Source: Allomuricauda sp. TY007 (lineage in GTDB: Bacteria; Bacteroidota; Bacteroidia; Flavobacteriales; Flavobacteriaceae). Taken from it: DNA of 64,000 bases. This document shows positions 16,813-25,279 of the stretch, piece after piece (position 1 is the stretch's first letter; every line of letters starts with the position of its first letter). Location: positions 167,945 to 231,944 of the forward strand of contig NZ_WUEG01000006.1 in the NCBI RefSeq assembly GCF_010468565.1, written 5' to 3'. Made by a program: the position numbers and the translations under genes. The notes beneath the pieces are model-generated. The model searched no databases. It was not told the DNA's origin and saw only the letters and a list, made by a program, of their open reading frames with translations.

Positions 16813-18282
16813 TCAGTTCTTAAGAACCACCTCGCTGTATTTGGAGTTGATCTTGATGGTTTTGTCATCGTTCTTACTGATATAATACCCAGTATGGATA
16901 TTGGCACCATTTTTTCGAGTAGATGTCAATTGTAATGTTTTTGGATATTGGAATCCGGATGTTGCTTCGCTAACGGAGATTGTATAGGGCGTTTCGGGCA
17001 GTTTACAGTCCAATTCCCCATTTTCCATGGAAACATTGATCGTATCGAAACTATTGGAAACCTCATCAATGCCCAATGCGCCAAAATTATTGGTAACCAC
17101 CGCCTTGCCGGTCAATTTACCAATCACCACATTGGATGATACCGAATGCAATTTTAGTTCCTTTACCTCTTTTAAATTCACCTTATCGGAGTAATCCGTA
17201 CTAAGGCTGCCGTAATTCCAGTTTTGCACAACCACGGGAGAGTAGGACACTCGAATATCAGTATTGGCACCATCAATGGTGGAGGCAAGCAAGCTTGCGT
17301 AGGACAAGCTTGCATTGATGTTCTTGGCGTTTTCCGCTAATTTTACCTCACCGTGGCGTACATTCATTTTTACCTTGATGTACTTCGGCATTTTAATAAT
17401 GATTCGTTTTTTTACCTTGTACTCTTTATGCTCCCCATCTGATGAGAAATAGAACACATTGGGGCTGCTGTGGATTGTTCTTGTTTCTTCGCGCAGTTGT
17501 TTTCTAAGCTCTGCCTGCTCCTTCCTAAGTTCTGCTTGATGGGCGCGAATCTCTTCCTGTTGCTCTTTCATCTGCTCTTGCATTTCTTTCCGTATTTCCT
17601 CCCGCTCTTCACGGAGTTGATCTCTTTCTGCCCTCATCTCCTCTCTTCTAGCTTCTCGCTCTTCTGCCATCTCCTCCATACGCTTGCCCCACTCTTCAAA
17701 ACGGGCTTTGTATTCTTCGTCAAAAGTTTTATCGAATTCTTTTTTCCACTCCTTCATGTATTTGTCCCCATCCTTTTTGTAGGCATCATAATCAAACTCA
17801 ATGGGTGGCATGGGTGGCATGGGTGGCATGGGTGGCATGCGAGGCATTACGTTTATTTCCGGGATGGTGAACTCAGGGAGTTCCGGAATCTCCACATTCG
17901 CAATAATCTCAGCAACCGAAGGCATCTCGGGGATATCAATATTAAACCCTTGAAAATCAAAAGCATAATTGGGCCCGGCACCTTCGGTACTTACCTCAAT
18001 TTCTTTGCTATTGCCCATAATCTTGACCAAGTCCTTCTCAAAATAGGAATCGGCTTCCTCTTGCTCCACTCCTTCTAGTTCAATTACCGCCGTAATTTCC
18101 ACTTGATCTTTGTCCCATGTCTCAAATTGAATATCGGCATAACTGGTGTTGATGCTAAGTTCAGTATCCTTATTGACATTGAAAGTTTCCTTGTAGGTTT
18201 TGGATTTCTCCTGCGCATGGCCGGTAAACCCAACCAAGGCAAGGAGCAATCCGCTAAACAATATTTGATGATTCCTGTTCAT
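16813..18282 (-). CDS. secreted DUF4097-like protein with MPP repeats and long coiled coil
   Basis: A 489-aa protein with a signal peptide (MNRNHQILFSGLLLALVGFTGHAQ). An N-terminal beta-rich part (about 25-120; LSINTSYADIQFETWDKDQVEI) resembles the first strands of DUF4097 adhesin-like beta-helices. A methionine/proline repeat (MPPMPPMPPMPP) lies near residues 148-162. It is followed by about 100 residues of Glu/Arg-rich charged helix (EEREEIRKEMQEQMKEQQEE) and a C-terminal set of short beta repeats (about 290-489). The helix seems to be an insertion between two beta-helix halves. It is the third gene of an ECF sigma operon and overlaps the anti-sigma gene by 29 bases. An envelope-stress role is inferred. 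Confidence 0.75.
   Translation of the reverse strand: MNRNHQILFSGLLLALVGFTGHAQEKSKTYKETFNVNKDTELSINTSYADIQFETWDKDQVEITAVIELEGVEQEEADSYFEKDLVKIMGNSKEIEVSTEGAGPNYAFDFQGFNIDIPEMPSVAEIIANVEIPELPEFTIPEINVMPRMPPMPPMPPMPPIEFDYDAYKKDGDKYMKEWKKEFDKTFDEEYKARFEEWGKRMEEMAEEREARREEMRAERDQLREEREEIRKEMQEQMKEQQEEIRAHQAELRKEQAELRKQLREETRTIHSSPNVFYFSSDGEHKEYKVKKRIIIKMPKYIKVKMNVRHGEVKLAENAKNINASLSYASLLASTIDGANTDIRVSYSPVVVQNWNYGSLSTDYSDKVNLKEVKELKLHSVSSNVVIGKLTGKAVVTNNFGALGIDEVSNSFDTINVSMENGELDCKLPETPYTISVSEATSGFQYPKTLQLTSTRKNGANIHTGYYISKNDDKTIKINSKYSEVVLKN
17801..17845. repeat. 9-bp tandem repeat coding for MPP units
   Basis: ATGGGTGGC is repeated four times exactly (17801-17836), followed by one degenerate unit (ATGCGAGGC). 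Read on the minus strand it encodes the Met-Pro-Pro repeat of the secreted protein. Identical nine-base units are prone to slippage, so copy number may vary between strains without a frameshift. Confidence 0.85.
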
Positions 18283-18856
18283 TTTTTGATGATTTTAATT
18301 GATTCAACTTTGATTTTAATTTTTGCAACAACTGCAACCTTAACTGTAGGTTTTTGATAAGTGCGCTTATGGTTTGGTCATTGGGACCCAATTCGTTCAA
18401 CTCTTCATTTAGTCTATGGTATTCCTTGTTCAACTCGGCCAATCGTTCCATATAGCTGTCCATAAGTTCTTTATTCTCCGGATCAACATCCAAATCCGAT
18501 AGTTGTAAATTGATATTAGTAATGTAATAGGTTTCAATCTTTTTTAAGTCCGGTGATAAATCGCCCAACGACATCCCCTCACCACTACCATTTGAATTAT
18601 CGCGATCAACAACCGTTACTTGCCCTTCTGGCACATCAATGGGGTCGGTGTTGTTGAAATAATAAATGGATAAGCCAAGTGCCACAACAACGGAGGCCGC
18701 TATCTGCATCCAAAGAGAGAACACCTTTTTCTTTGGAGGGTTATTGGGCAATTCCTTTTCCAGTTTAGCTAAAAACCGGTCTTCATGCCCATCCTTCATG
18801 GTAAAGCGTTTCTGCTCCCTTTCTTTTGCAAACAATTTTCTAAGGTCACGTGCCAT
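18254..18856 (-). CDS. anti-sigma-factor-like single-pass membrane protein
   Basis: A 200-aa protein. It has a cytoplasmic N-terminus of about 45 residues (MARDLRKLFAKEREQ ... HEDRFLAKLEKELP), one membrane helix (about 48-66, MQIAASVVVALGLSIYYF), and a periplasmic part with a Ser/Asn/Gly-rich linker and a long helical, Leu/Glu/Lys-rich coiled coil (about 115-195). No CHCC zinc motif is present. The gene overlaps the sigma gene by 11 bases and the coiled-coil gene by 29, so the three are coupled. An anti-sigma role is inferred from position and topology. The periplasmic helices could contact the coiled coil of the downstream product. Confidence 0.72.
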   Translation of the reverse strand: MARDLRKLFAKEREQKRFTMKDGHEDRFLAKLEKELPNNPPKKKVFSLWMQIAASVVVALGLSIYYFNNTDPIDVPEGQVTVVDRDNSNGSGEGMSLGDLSPDLKKIETYYITNINLQLSDLDVDPENKELMDSYMERLAELNKEYHRLNEELNELGPNDQTISALIKNLQLRLQLLQKLKSKLNQLKSSKNEQESSNIV

Positions 18857-19382
18857 AAGCCAAGTCTTTTAATTTTTCTTTCAATTGTGCTTTTCCTCTT
18901 AACAATCGGGTTCTGGATGCTGTTTCTGTAATGTTCAAAATTTCAGCAATTTCCGAATGATCGTATCCCTCTACCAAGAACAATTGCACTACATATTTGT
19001 ATTTTTGGGGCAGTTCCTCAATGGCTTCCTTTACCTGTTCAATGGAGATTCCTTCTTCCACGGACCAATCATCCTCTTCTGCCACCTGCAAGTAACTTTC
19101 GTTCAACTCCACCGTACGTTGGTGTTTCGATTTTAAAAAGTCGATACTGCCGTTCACTACAATTCTCTTTAACCAAGCCCCGAACGTTACATCCCCCTTA
19201 AACTGTTCTATTCGTTGAAAGGCTTTTATAAACGATTCTTGCAATACATCCTCTGCATCATCCGAGTTTTTAAGAAATCGCATGGCCACACAAAACATAC
19301 CATCGCAATATTGACGATACAGTTTCATTTGCGCCTGACGGTCGTTCGCCTTGCACTTTTCCACAAGCTCAATATGGAGCAC
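18846..19382 (-). CDS. ECF-type RNA polymerase sigma factor
   Basis: A sigma-70 family group IV factor (178 aa from the GTG at 19382). Region 2 shows YRQYCDGMFCVAMRFLKNSDDAEDVLQESF and FGAWLKRIVVNGSIDFLK. Region 4 shows ELPQKYKYVVQLFLVEGYDHSEIAEILNITE with the helix-turn-helix. The frame is open to a TTG at 19442, but that codon lies inside a 12-bp palindrome and the extra residues are not family-like. I therefore prefer the GTG that gives VLHIELVEKCKANDRQAQ; the exact start is uncertain. It heads the operon with the anti-sigma-like and coiled-coil proteins. Confidence 0.88.
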   Translation of the reverse strand: MLHIELVEKCKANDRQAQMKLYRQYCDGMFCVAMRFLKNSDDAEDVLQESFIKAFQRIEQFKGDVTFGAWLKRIVVNGSIDFLKSKHQRTVELNESYLQVAEEDDWSVEEGISIEQVKEAIEELPQKYKYVVQLFLVEGYDHSEIAEILNITETASRTRLLRGKAQLKEKLKDLAYGT

Positions 19383-19437
19383 ACTTGGTTCTATGTCTGG
19401 TTTTTTAGTTGTTCTGTAATAAGGACGATGCAAAAAA

Positions 19438-19449
19438 TGCAACGTTGCA
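19438..19449. promoter_or_regulatory. 12-bp perfect palindrome upstream of the ECF sigma operon
   Basis: TGCAACGTTGCA is its own reverse complement. On the coding (minus) strand it is followed within a few bases by a third TTGCA. It lies about 56 bp before the preferred GTG start. An operator is inferred from symmetry and position. Confidence 0.4.
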
Positions 19450-19477
19450 AATTAGTTTGTTTTTTGTTCACTTTTAA

Positions 19478-19511
19478 CAAAAAAAGCCCCGATGATGGCT
19501 TCAACGGGGCT
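19478..19511 (-). terminator. intrinsic terminator of the ohr gene
   Basis: AGCCCCG (19485-19491) and CGGGGCT (19505-19511) form a perfect 7-bp GC-rich stem with a 13-nt loop. Read leftwards it is followed by a run of seven T. It starts about 24 bp after the ohr stop. Confidence 0.85.
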
Positions 19512-19534
19512 CATTATTAAAAAGTTAGGTGATT

Positions 19535-19960
19535 TTATTCGTCCATTAACAAATTTAAGTGCACTGTAATATTATCGCGTGTAGCTTTGCTATAAGGGCA
19601 CATTTCGTGAGCTTCCTTAATGATGGTTTCTCCCATTTCCTTATCAACCGTGGGCAAATACGTATCCAAGGTTACTTCCAAGAAAAAACCTTCCTCCTCC
19701 TTATTTAATGCCACTATAGCAGTTACATTAAAATCACCAAGGTCGTCCACATCGTGGCTTTTGGCAACAGCTTCTACCGCGCCAGCGTAGCAAGTGGAGT
19801 AAGCTGCAGCAAAGAGTTCCTCGGGATTGGTTGATTTTGGATCCGGTTTTCCTTTTGAATTTGGCATGCTTATGTCAAAATCCAAAACGCCATCTTCACT
19901 CTTTACATGTCCAGCTCTTCCTCCTGTATTGGTGGCCTTGGCCTCAAAAATAGTCTTCAT
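19535..19960 (-). CDS. ohr: organic hydroperoxide resistance protein, OsmC/Ohr family
   Basis: Thiol peroxidase that reduces organic hydroperoxides with the help of lipoylated proteins. The 141 aa have both redox cysteines in their family contexts: AYSTCYAGAV (about residue 57) and EMCPYSKATR (about 121). A catalytic Arg lies in GGRAGHVKSEDG near the N-terminus. The length and the NPEELFAAAYSTC block are typical of Ohr rather than OsmC proper. It is monocistronic, with its own terminator. With msrA nearby, this is a small group of oxidative-damage genes, though they are not one operon. Confidence 0.88.
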   Translation of the reverse strand: MKTIFEAKATNTGGRAGHVKSEDGVLDFDISMPNSKGKPDPKSTNPEELFAAAYSTCYAGAVEAVAKSHDVDDLGDFNVTAIVALNKEEEGFFLEVTLDTYLPTVDKEMGETIIKEAHEMCPYSKATRDNITVHLNLLMDE

Positions 19961-20160
19961 CTTTTAAATGTTTATAGGTTTGTAAAAATCAGCACCTACG
20001 CGGTAACCGATAATTTAACGAATAAGGTACCAATTTGTAAGCGGAAGTCCTTCTTAACAGATATTAAATTTTTGTGAAATGGATAAGCCGTATTGGTATC
20101 ATGATTGGCCTAAACCCATAAAATCTTTATAAATTCGTGATGAATTGATCAACAGCACCC

Positions 20161-21204
20161 TTGGCAGACAAAAGCAAAACACCCTCGAACACGGTTTCCA
20201 AAATCAAGGCACTCAGAAAACAAGAACTGTCTGTAGATGCTTTGGCACAAGGCATTTTTGAAGGCAACAAAGCTATGCTTGCCAAGGCCATAACGCTGCT
20301 GGAAAGCACTAAAGCCGACCATTTTGAAAAGGCCAATGCCGTTATTGAAAAGTGTCTGTCCCGACATACAAGCAGTATTCGTTTAGGAATTACGGGAGTT
20401 CCCGGTGTCGGTAAAAGTTCGTTTATAGAAACTTTGGGCAAAACCCTGACCGACCAGGGCAACAAAGTAGCTGTTTTGGCCGTAGACCCGACCAGTTCAC
20501 TAAGCAAGGGAAGCATTTTAGGTGACAAAACCCGAATGGAAACCTTGGCCAAGGACCCGAATGCTTTTATACGCCCCTCCCCTTCGGGCACCTCCTTGGG
20601 CGGGGTGGCGCAAAAAACCAGAGAGAGCATTATCCTCTGCGAAGCCGCTGGTTATAATGTCATCTTGGTGGAAACGGTTGGTGTTGGCCAAAGTGAAATT
20701 GCCGTGCACAGTATGGTGGATTTCTTCTTACTGCTGAAGTTATCAGGTGCCGGAGACGAACTCCAAGGTATAAAAAGGGGCATTATGGAAATGGCCGATG
20801 CCATAGCCATCAACAAAGCAGACGGAAGCAATTTGGAACACGCCAAGCTTGCCGTAACCGAATTTTCAAGAGCATTGCACCTATACCCGCCCAAAGCCAA
20901 CGGTTGGACACCTAAAGTGATGAAGTGTTCCGCCATGGAAAAAACAGGCATTGAAGACATCTGGGAAATGGTGCAGCAATTTGTAAAACACACCAAAGAA
21001 AACGGCTTTTTCGAAAAGAACCGACAACAACAGAACAAGAACTGGTTCCTTCAGACTGTGGACGAGTACATCAAACAATTTTTCCATCAAAAAGAAGCCT
21101 TTAAAACAGCACAGGCCAAGTTGTTGACCGAAATCGAAGAACACAAAATATCACCGTTCTACGCTGCAAAAATCCTATTGGACAAGATTACCAAGGAACT
21201 TTAA
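20161..21204 (+). CDS. meaB: methylmalonyl-CoA mutase-associated GTPase MeaB
   Basis: G-protein chaperone that loads and protects adenosylcobalamin in methylmalonyl-CoA mutase. The 347 aa contain Walker A GVPGVGKSS (about 79-87), the family block LAVDPTSSLSKGSILGDKTRM, the switch region FIRPSPSGTSLGGVA, VETVGVGQSE (Walker B) and the guanine-specificity motif NKADGSN. The start is TTG: no better in-frame start fits the N-terminal length of the family. No mutase gene is adjacent. The PduO-type adenosyltransferase at 9525 belongs to the same cofactor route. Confidence 0.93.
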   Translation: MADKSKTPSNTVSKIKALRKQELSVDALAQGIFEGNKAMLAKAITLLESTKADHFEKANAVIEKCLSRHTSSIRLGITGVPGVGKSSFIETLGKTLTDQGNKVAVLAVDPTSSLSKGSILGDKTRMETLAKDPNAFIRPSPSGTSLGGVAQKTRESIILCEAAGYNVILVETVGVGQSEIAVHSMVDFFLLLKLSGAGDELQGIKRGIMEMADAIAINKADGSNLEHAKLAVTEFSRALHLYPPKANGWTPKVMKCSAMEKTGIEDIWEMVQQFVKHTKENGFFEKNRQQQNKNWFLQTVDEYIKQFFHQKEAFKTAQAKLLTEIEEHKISPFYAAKILLDKITKEL

Positions 21205-21239
21205 ATAAAAGCAATAAATTTGCACAGATTTTATACCGA

Positions 21240-22202
21240 ATGAGCACCGTCACCGATTCCCTTTTATCCATAGTGGTTCCTTTGTACAACGAGGAAGATA
21301 ATGTGGTCCTGTTGACCCAAAAAATCAATGAAAGCCTTGAGGGTTATAACTATCAGATTGTCTACGTGGATGATTTTTCCACCGACAAAACCCGTATTAA
21401 GGTCAAGGAGATGGACGATAAAAGAGTCCACCTGATTGAATTGAAAAAGAACTACGGCCAAAGTTTGGCCTTGGCAGCAGGAATCGATTATGCCCAAGGC
21501 GAATACATCATTACCATGGACGGTGACCTCCAAAACGACCCCTCCGATATTCCAGGTATGTTGGAATATGCCATAACGGAAGAATATGATCTGGTCACTG
21601 GGATTCGCCAGAAAAGGAAGGACTCCCAAGTCAAAAAAATACCATCCAAAATTGCCAACTTTTTGGTACGCAGGGTAACTAAACTCGATATTAAAGACAA
21701 CGGTTGTGCATTAAAAGTTTTTACCAAGGACATTGCAAAAAGCCTGAATCTATATGGCGAAATGCACCGGTTCATAACCCTTTTGGCACATTTGGAAGGT
21801 GCACAGATAAAACAAGTTCCCGTAAAGCATCATGCAAGGCATGCAGGAGTTTCCAAATACGGTTTGGAACGGGTTTTTAAGGTAGTGGCCGATATGATGC
21901 TGTTGCTTTTCATCAGGAAATACTTCCAGCGCCCCATACACCTATTCGGTATTTTCGGTGTATTACTGGTTATTTTAGGGGTTTTCATCAATATTTATTT
22001 ACTGATCGTCAAGCTCGGGTTTGGACAGGATATTGGCACACGTCCTTTACTCATATTTGGGATGATGTTCATTGTTGGGGGAATTCAATTGTTTACCATT
22101 GGGATTGTAATGGAACTTTTGATTCGCACCTACTACGAATCGCAACAGAAAAGACCGTATCGTATCAAAAAAATCAGCATAGGTGACGGAAAGGCTACGT
22201 AA
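21240..22202 (+). CDS. polyprenyl-phosphate glycosyltransferase, family 2 (DPM1/GtrB-like)
   Basis: A 320-aa family 2 glycosyltransferase. The GT-A core has VVPLYNEEDNVVLL, a metal-binding MDGDLQNDPSDIP (about 93-105), the KDNGCALKVF segment (about 152) and ARHAGVSKYGLERV. Two membrane helices (about 232-255 and 268-290) follow near the C-terminus. This layout matches GtrB/ArnC-type enzymes, which move a sugar from a nucleotide donor to undecaprenyl phosphate on the cytoplasmic face. The next gene overlaps its end by 20 bases, so the two are coupled. The sugar is unknown. Confidence 0.85.
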   Translation: MSTVTDSLLSIVVPLYNEEDNVVLLTQKINESLEGYNYQIVYVDDFSTDKTRIKVKEMDDKRVHLIELKKNYGQSLALAAGIDYAQGEYIITMDGDLQNDPSDIPGMLEYAITEEYDLVTGIRQKRKDSQVKKIPSKIANFLVRRVTKLDIKDNGCALKVFTKDIAKSLNLYGEMHRFITLLAHLEGAQIKQVPVKHHARHAGVSKYGLERVFKVVADMMLLLFIRKYFQRPIHLFGIFGVLLVILGVFINIYLLIVKLGFGQDIGTRPLLIFGMMFIVGGIQLFTIGIVMELLIRTYYESQQKRPYRIKKISIGDGKAT

Positions 22203-23055
22203 AAAGGGCATCACTGCCCTAAAAATCATCATTAGCGCAGTATTGATCTACTTTATTTTTACCAAAATAGAGTTGAAGGATGTACTCCAGACCCTAAAAA
22301 AGAGCGACCCGCTCTATTTATTCATGGCGTTGCTATTTTTTGTGTTGTCCAAAGTTTTATCCGCATTTAGGACCAACTTGTATTTTCATCAAATTGGTGC
22401 CAAACTTACCCAATTGAGCAATTTAAAATTGTCTCTATTGGGCATGTTCTACAACTTATTTTTACCAGGAGGTATCGGTGGCGATGCCTACAAAGGCTAC
22501 GTTATCCAAAAAACATATCAGCCAGGCACCAAGAAAGTAGTTTCGAGTATACTCTTGGACCGACTAAGTGGAATGTTACTGCTTTTTATTTATGCCTGTA
22601 CGTTAGCACTTTTGTCCGAAAATGAGTTTTTCCAAAGCTTTTACTGGTTGTTTGTAGTTGCCATTCCTTTGAGCATTGTTGTATTTTGGTTCGTGAATAA
22701 AACATTTTTCAACTACATTCTCCCTGTTTTTTGGGAAGCCTTTGGGTTTTCAGCTTTGGTACAGTTATCCCAGTTAGTGAGTATCCTTTGTATTTTGAAG
22801 TCTTTATCGGTTAGCCTGGACACCATTGAATACCTGTTTGTATTTCTGGTTTCTTCGATTGTCTCCGTAATTCCATTGACCATTGGAGGAATTGGAAGCC
22901 GCGAAGTCACTTTTTTATATGGTGCCGAGTGGTTGGGGTTGGATGCAAGCACGTCCATTGGGATTAGCTTCACTTTCTTTTTGATTACGGCACTGACTTC
23001 GTTATTTGGCGTGATTTATCACTTTAAAAAGCCAAAATTGGAATCGGTGGATTAA
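22183..23055 (+). CDS. UPF0104/lysylphosphatidylglycerol synthase-like membrane protein
   Basis: A 290-aa integral membrane protein with about seven to eight helices. The family signature is in the first half: KVLSAFRTNLYFHQIG, the conserved MFYNLFLPGGIGGDAYKGY (about 87-105) and SSILLDRLSGMLLL. The second half carries VIPLTIGGIGSREVTFLYGAEWLG. It lacks the soluble DUF2156 aminoacyl-transfer domain of MprF, so only the flippase-like part is present. The GTG start at 22183 lies inside the glycosyltransferase gene. Paired with a polyprenyl-sugar synthase, a role in moving or using a lipid-linked sugar is likely but inferred. Its stop codon is shared with the convergent gene. Confidence 0.8.
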   Translation: MTERLRKKGITALKIIISAVLIYFIFTKIELKDVLQTLKKSDPLYLFMALLFFVLSKVLSAFRTNLYFHQIGAKLTQLSNLKLSLLGMFYNLFLPGGIGGDAYKGYVIQKTYQPGTKKVVSSILLDRLSGMLLLFIYACTLALLSENEFFQSFYWLFVVAIPLSIVVFWFVNKTFFNYILPVFWEAFGFSALVQLSQLVSILCILKSLSVSLDTIEYLFVFLVSSIVSVIPLTIGGIGSREVTFLYGAEWLGLDASTSIGISFTFFLITALTSLFGVIYHFKKPKLESVD

Positions 23056-24710
23056 TCCAAATGTACCAAATGCATCTTGTTCAATTTATCTTCGCGGGTG
23101 TTCGGATTTAAAAATTTGATTTGTAGACGGGTAATTCGGAATTGGTCTACCGTAAATTGCTTATCCCAAGCAATCCCATTCTTCTGCAATTGTTCCAATT
23201 CTTTATCGGTAGCATAGACCCAAACATCCTTCTTTTTGGCTATTTCGGGTATCGAAGTTATTTGTACGGGTTTCCTATTGTAAAAATCCAAAGCCCAGGT
23301 ATGTCTTTCGGATATTTTATAAATATCATCTACGGGTATGTTTTCCACTTTCACCTTTTCCGCCATTGTTGAGCCTCCTTGGTATTCGAGCAGTTTGGGA
23401 TAAAAATGGGCATTCATCAAACCATTTAACAGCACCGAACTAAAAATGGCGACGGTAACAATTTTTGTGTATGTGGTTTCCTTTTTTAAGATGAAATAGG
23501 CTGCTAATCCAAGAGCCATCAACAATAACAAATAGCTGTACCAATGCTCTAATTTGAAGACATAAAAGCTTACCAATAGCGCAAAAACCACCACCAACCC
23601 CAATATAAAATATTGGATTCCCAAGATAATTTTGGCCATCTTCAATTTTTGCTGTTGATGCAACACATACAAGAATGCTGCCGACAGGACCGCATACAAT
23701 GGTATCAAAATGTTCATATAGTGCGGCAGCTTAAACTGGGCAAAACTGATGAGCAGGAACAAAATGGATATTCCACCGACGGTTAAAAACTCCATGTTGG
23801 GCCTGTATGCAAACTTAGCTTTCCAAAAGGCCTTGACCTTCATCCAATACCCCAATAAAGCGAGCACGGTCCACGGCAGGAACACCCATAAAAAAGTATG
23901 GAAGAAAAAGAAAAAGTCGCTACTGTTCTTCCCTATCCCCTCTCCGCTCATACGTTCAAAGCTCTGTTCCCAAAAAATAAAGAAGATACCACTTCGGTTA
24001 TCTTTTCCTCGGATTACTTTTTCGGGATGTAAATCAAACTGATGGTAATAGGCGTACAACATTGGTGCAATCGTTAGACCAAAGACCAAAATCGCCACCA
24101 AAACTTTCCAATTGAGCAATTGCCGCCACTTTCGGGTATATATCAAGTGGCAAAGTATCGAGATTCCAATCACCACTAGGGCAATCTGACCTTTGGTAGA
24201 AAAAGCCATTCCCGCCCCAAAAGCACCTAAGGCGATACTTTTTAGTGTTCCCTTTTCAATATAGGTCGCCAATTGCCAGATGGAAAAAATGGTGAATCCT
24301 GTCAGCACAGCATCGGTACGGACATCGATGTTGGCCAAGACCATGGTTTGGGCCGTCATAAAAATCAATGAAGCAAAACGACCTACATCTTTGTTGTACA
24401 GTAATTTTCCTAGTCCGTAGCAACTGTATGCGCCCAATAAAGTCGATAAAATACCTGGAATACGGTAGGCCCAATCGTGTATACCGAAAATTTTATAGGA
24501 AAGTGCGGCCAACCAGTAATGCATATGCGGTTTGTCCAGATACTCTTCGGGACCTTTAAAAAGGTTTAAAAAATCATTTTCCTGCACCATGCGCATCGCC
24601 ATTACGGCAAATTGCGCGGAATCGTTCTCGAACAGGGTCACGAACATCCCAATGATATACACCAAAACGATCAGCGCAATATAAAACCAGTATCTGGCGG
24701 TAGAAATCAT
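23052..24710 (-). CDS. ArnT-like PMT family glycosyltransferase (lipid-linked sugar donor)
   Basis: A 552-aa GT-C protein with about 11-12 membrane helices. The first periplasmic loop contains the catalytic acidic residues in ENDSAQFAVMAMRM and the DKPHMHYWLAALSYKIFGIHDWAYRIPG block, which are hallmarks of ArnT/PMT family enzymes. The ATG at 24710 is chosen because its ATGA overlaps the stop of the PAP2 gene; the frame continues upstream to 24758. The family transfers a sugar from undecaprenyl phosphate to lipid A or protein on the periplasmic side. The acceptor here is unknown. A polyprenyl-phosphate sugar synthase lies head-on next to it. Confidence 0.85.
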   Translation of the reverse strand: MISTARYWFYIALIVLVYIIGMFVTLFENDSAQFAVMAMRMVQENDFLNLFKGPEEYLDKPHMHYWLAALSYKIFGIHDWAYRIPGILSTLLGAYSCYGLGKLLYNKDVGRFASLIFMTAQTMVLANIDVRTDAVLTGFTIFSIWQLATYIEKGTLKSIALGAFGAGMAFSTKGQIALVVIGISILCHLIYTRKWRQLLNWKVLVAILVFGLTIAPMLYAYYHQFDLHPEKVIRGKDNRSGIFFIFWEQSFERMSGEGIGKNSSDFFFFFHTFLWVFLPWTVLALLGYWMKVKAFWKAKFAYRPNMEFLTVGGISILFLLISFAQFKLPHYMNILIPLYAVLSAAFLYVLHQQQKLKMAKIILGIQYFILGLVVVFALLVSFYVFKLEHWYSYLLLLMALGLAAYFILKKETTYTKIVTVAIFSSVLLNGLMNAHFYPKLLEYQGGSTMAEKVKVENIPVDDIYKISERHTWALDFYNRKPVQITSIPEIAKKKDVWVYATDKELEQLQKNGIAWDKQFTVDQFRITRLQIKFLNPNTREDKLNKMHLVHLD

Positions 24711-25279
24711 ACCCCTGTTTTTTGGAAAGCAAATATAGCCAACTTGGCCCACAACCAACCGAAAAGCGAACCTACCAAAGCACCTGTAAGCACATCCAAT
24801 GGATAATGCACACCGATATAAATTCGGCTATAGGCTACAATGCATGCCCAAAGTATCAATATCCAAGCAATATACTTCACCTTGTTCTTAAACATAACGG
24901 TAAAGAAAATAGCTGGGCCAAAAGAGTTGGCCGCGTGGGCTGAAAAATATCCAAATTGTCCGCCGCAGTAACTTTTTACCAAGCGCATTGCACTGCTCAC
25001 TTCGGGTTCGTGGCAGGGTCGCAAACGACCTATGCCATACTTGAAAAAATTGGACAACTGATCGGTGCAGGTAATCAACAAAGCGATGGACACCAAAATA
25101 ATTCCTGTTCCCTTCCAACCAAAGGTTCGATAAGATAAATAAAGTAATAGCAGATAAAGTGGTGCGGAATTTCTGGTCGTTGTCATGAACATCCAGAAGC
25201 CATCCCAAGTTTCGGTTCCCAGTCCGTTGAGGAACAAAAACAGCTCTTTATCGTATTGCAGTAATTGTTCGATCATCAA
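24707..25279 (-). CDS. PAP2 family membrane phosphatase
   Basis: A 190-aa type 2 phosphatidic acid phosphatase with about five membrane helices. Motif C1 is K-YGIGRL-RP (KFFKYGIGRLRPC region), motif C2 is reduced to YFSAHAANSF where PSGH is usual (Ala for Gly, Phe for Pro), and motif C3 is SRIYIGVHYPLD with the nucleophile-assisting His. The ATGA junction couples it to the ArnT-like gene. Likely substrates are undecaprenyl diphosphate or lipid A phosphates, as in BacA-independent recycling or LpxE/LpxF-type enzymes; sequence alone does not decide. Confidence 0.85.
   Translation of the reverse strand: MMIEQLLQYDKELFLFLNGLGTETWDGFWMFMTTTRNSAPLYLLLLYLSYRTFGWKGTGIILVSIALLITCTDQLSNFFKYGIGRLRPCHEPEVSSAMRLVKSYCGGQFGYFSAHAANSFGPAIFFTVMFKNKVKYIAWILILWACIVAYSRIYIGVHYPLDVLTGALVGSLFGWLWAKLAIFAFQKTGV

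Noticed and set aside
17470..18078. Plus-strand frame of 202 aa opposite the charged-helix gene
   Set aside because: A Leu/Phe/Cys-rich frame that arises because the opposite strand codes for Glu/Lys/Arg repeats; it has no start context or homology I can see.
19383..19442. N-terminal extension of the ECF sigma factor (TTG at 19442)
   Set aside because: The extra residues (HFLHRPYYRTTKK and so on) are not sigma-like and the TTG lies inside a 12-bp palindrome; the GTG at 19382 fits better.
20127..20630. Minus-strand 167-aa frame opposite meaB
   Set aside because: Shadow of a conserved GTPase; Ser/Leu-rich without motifs.
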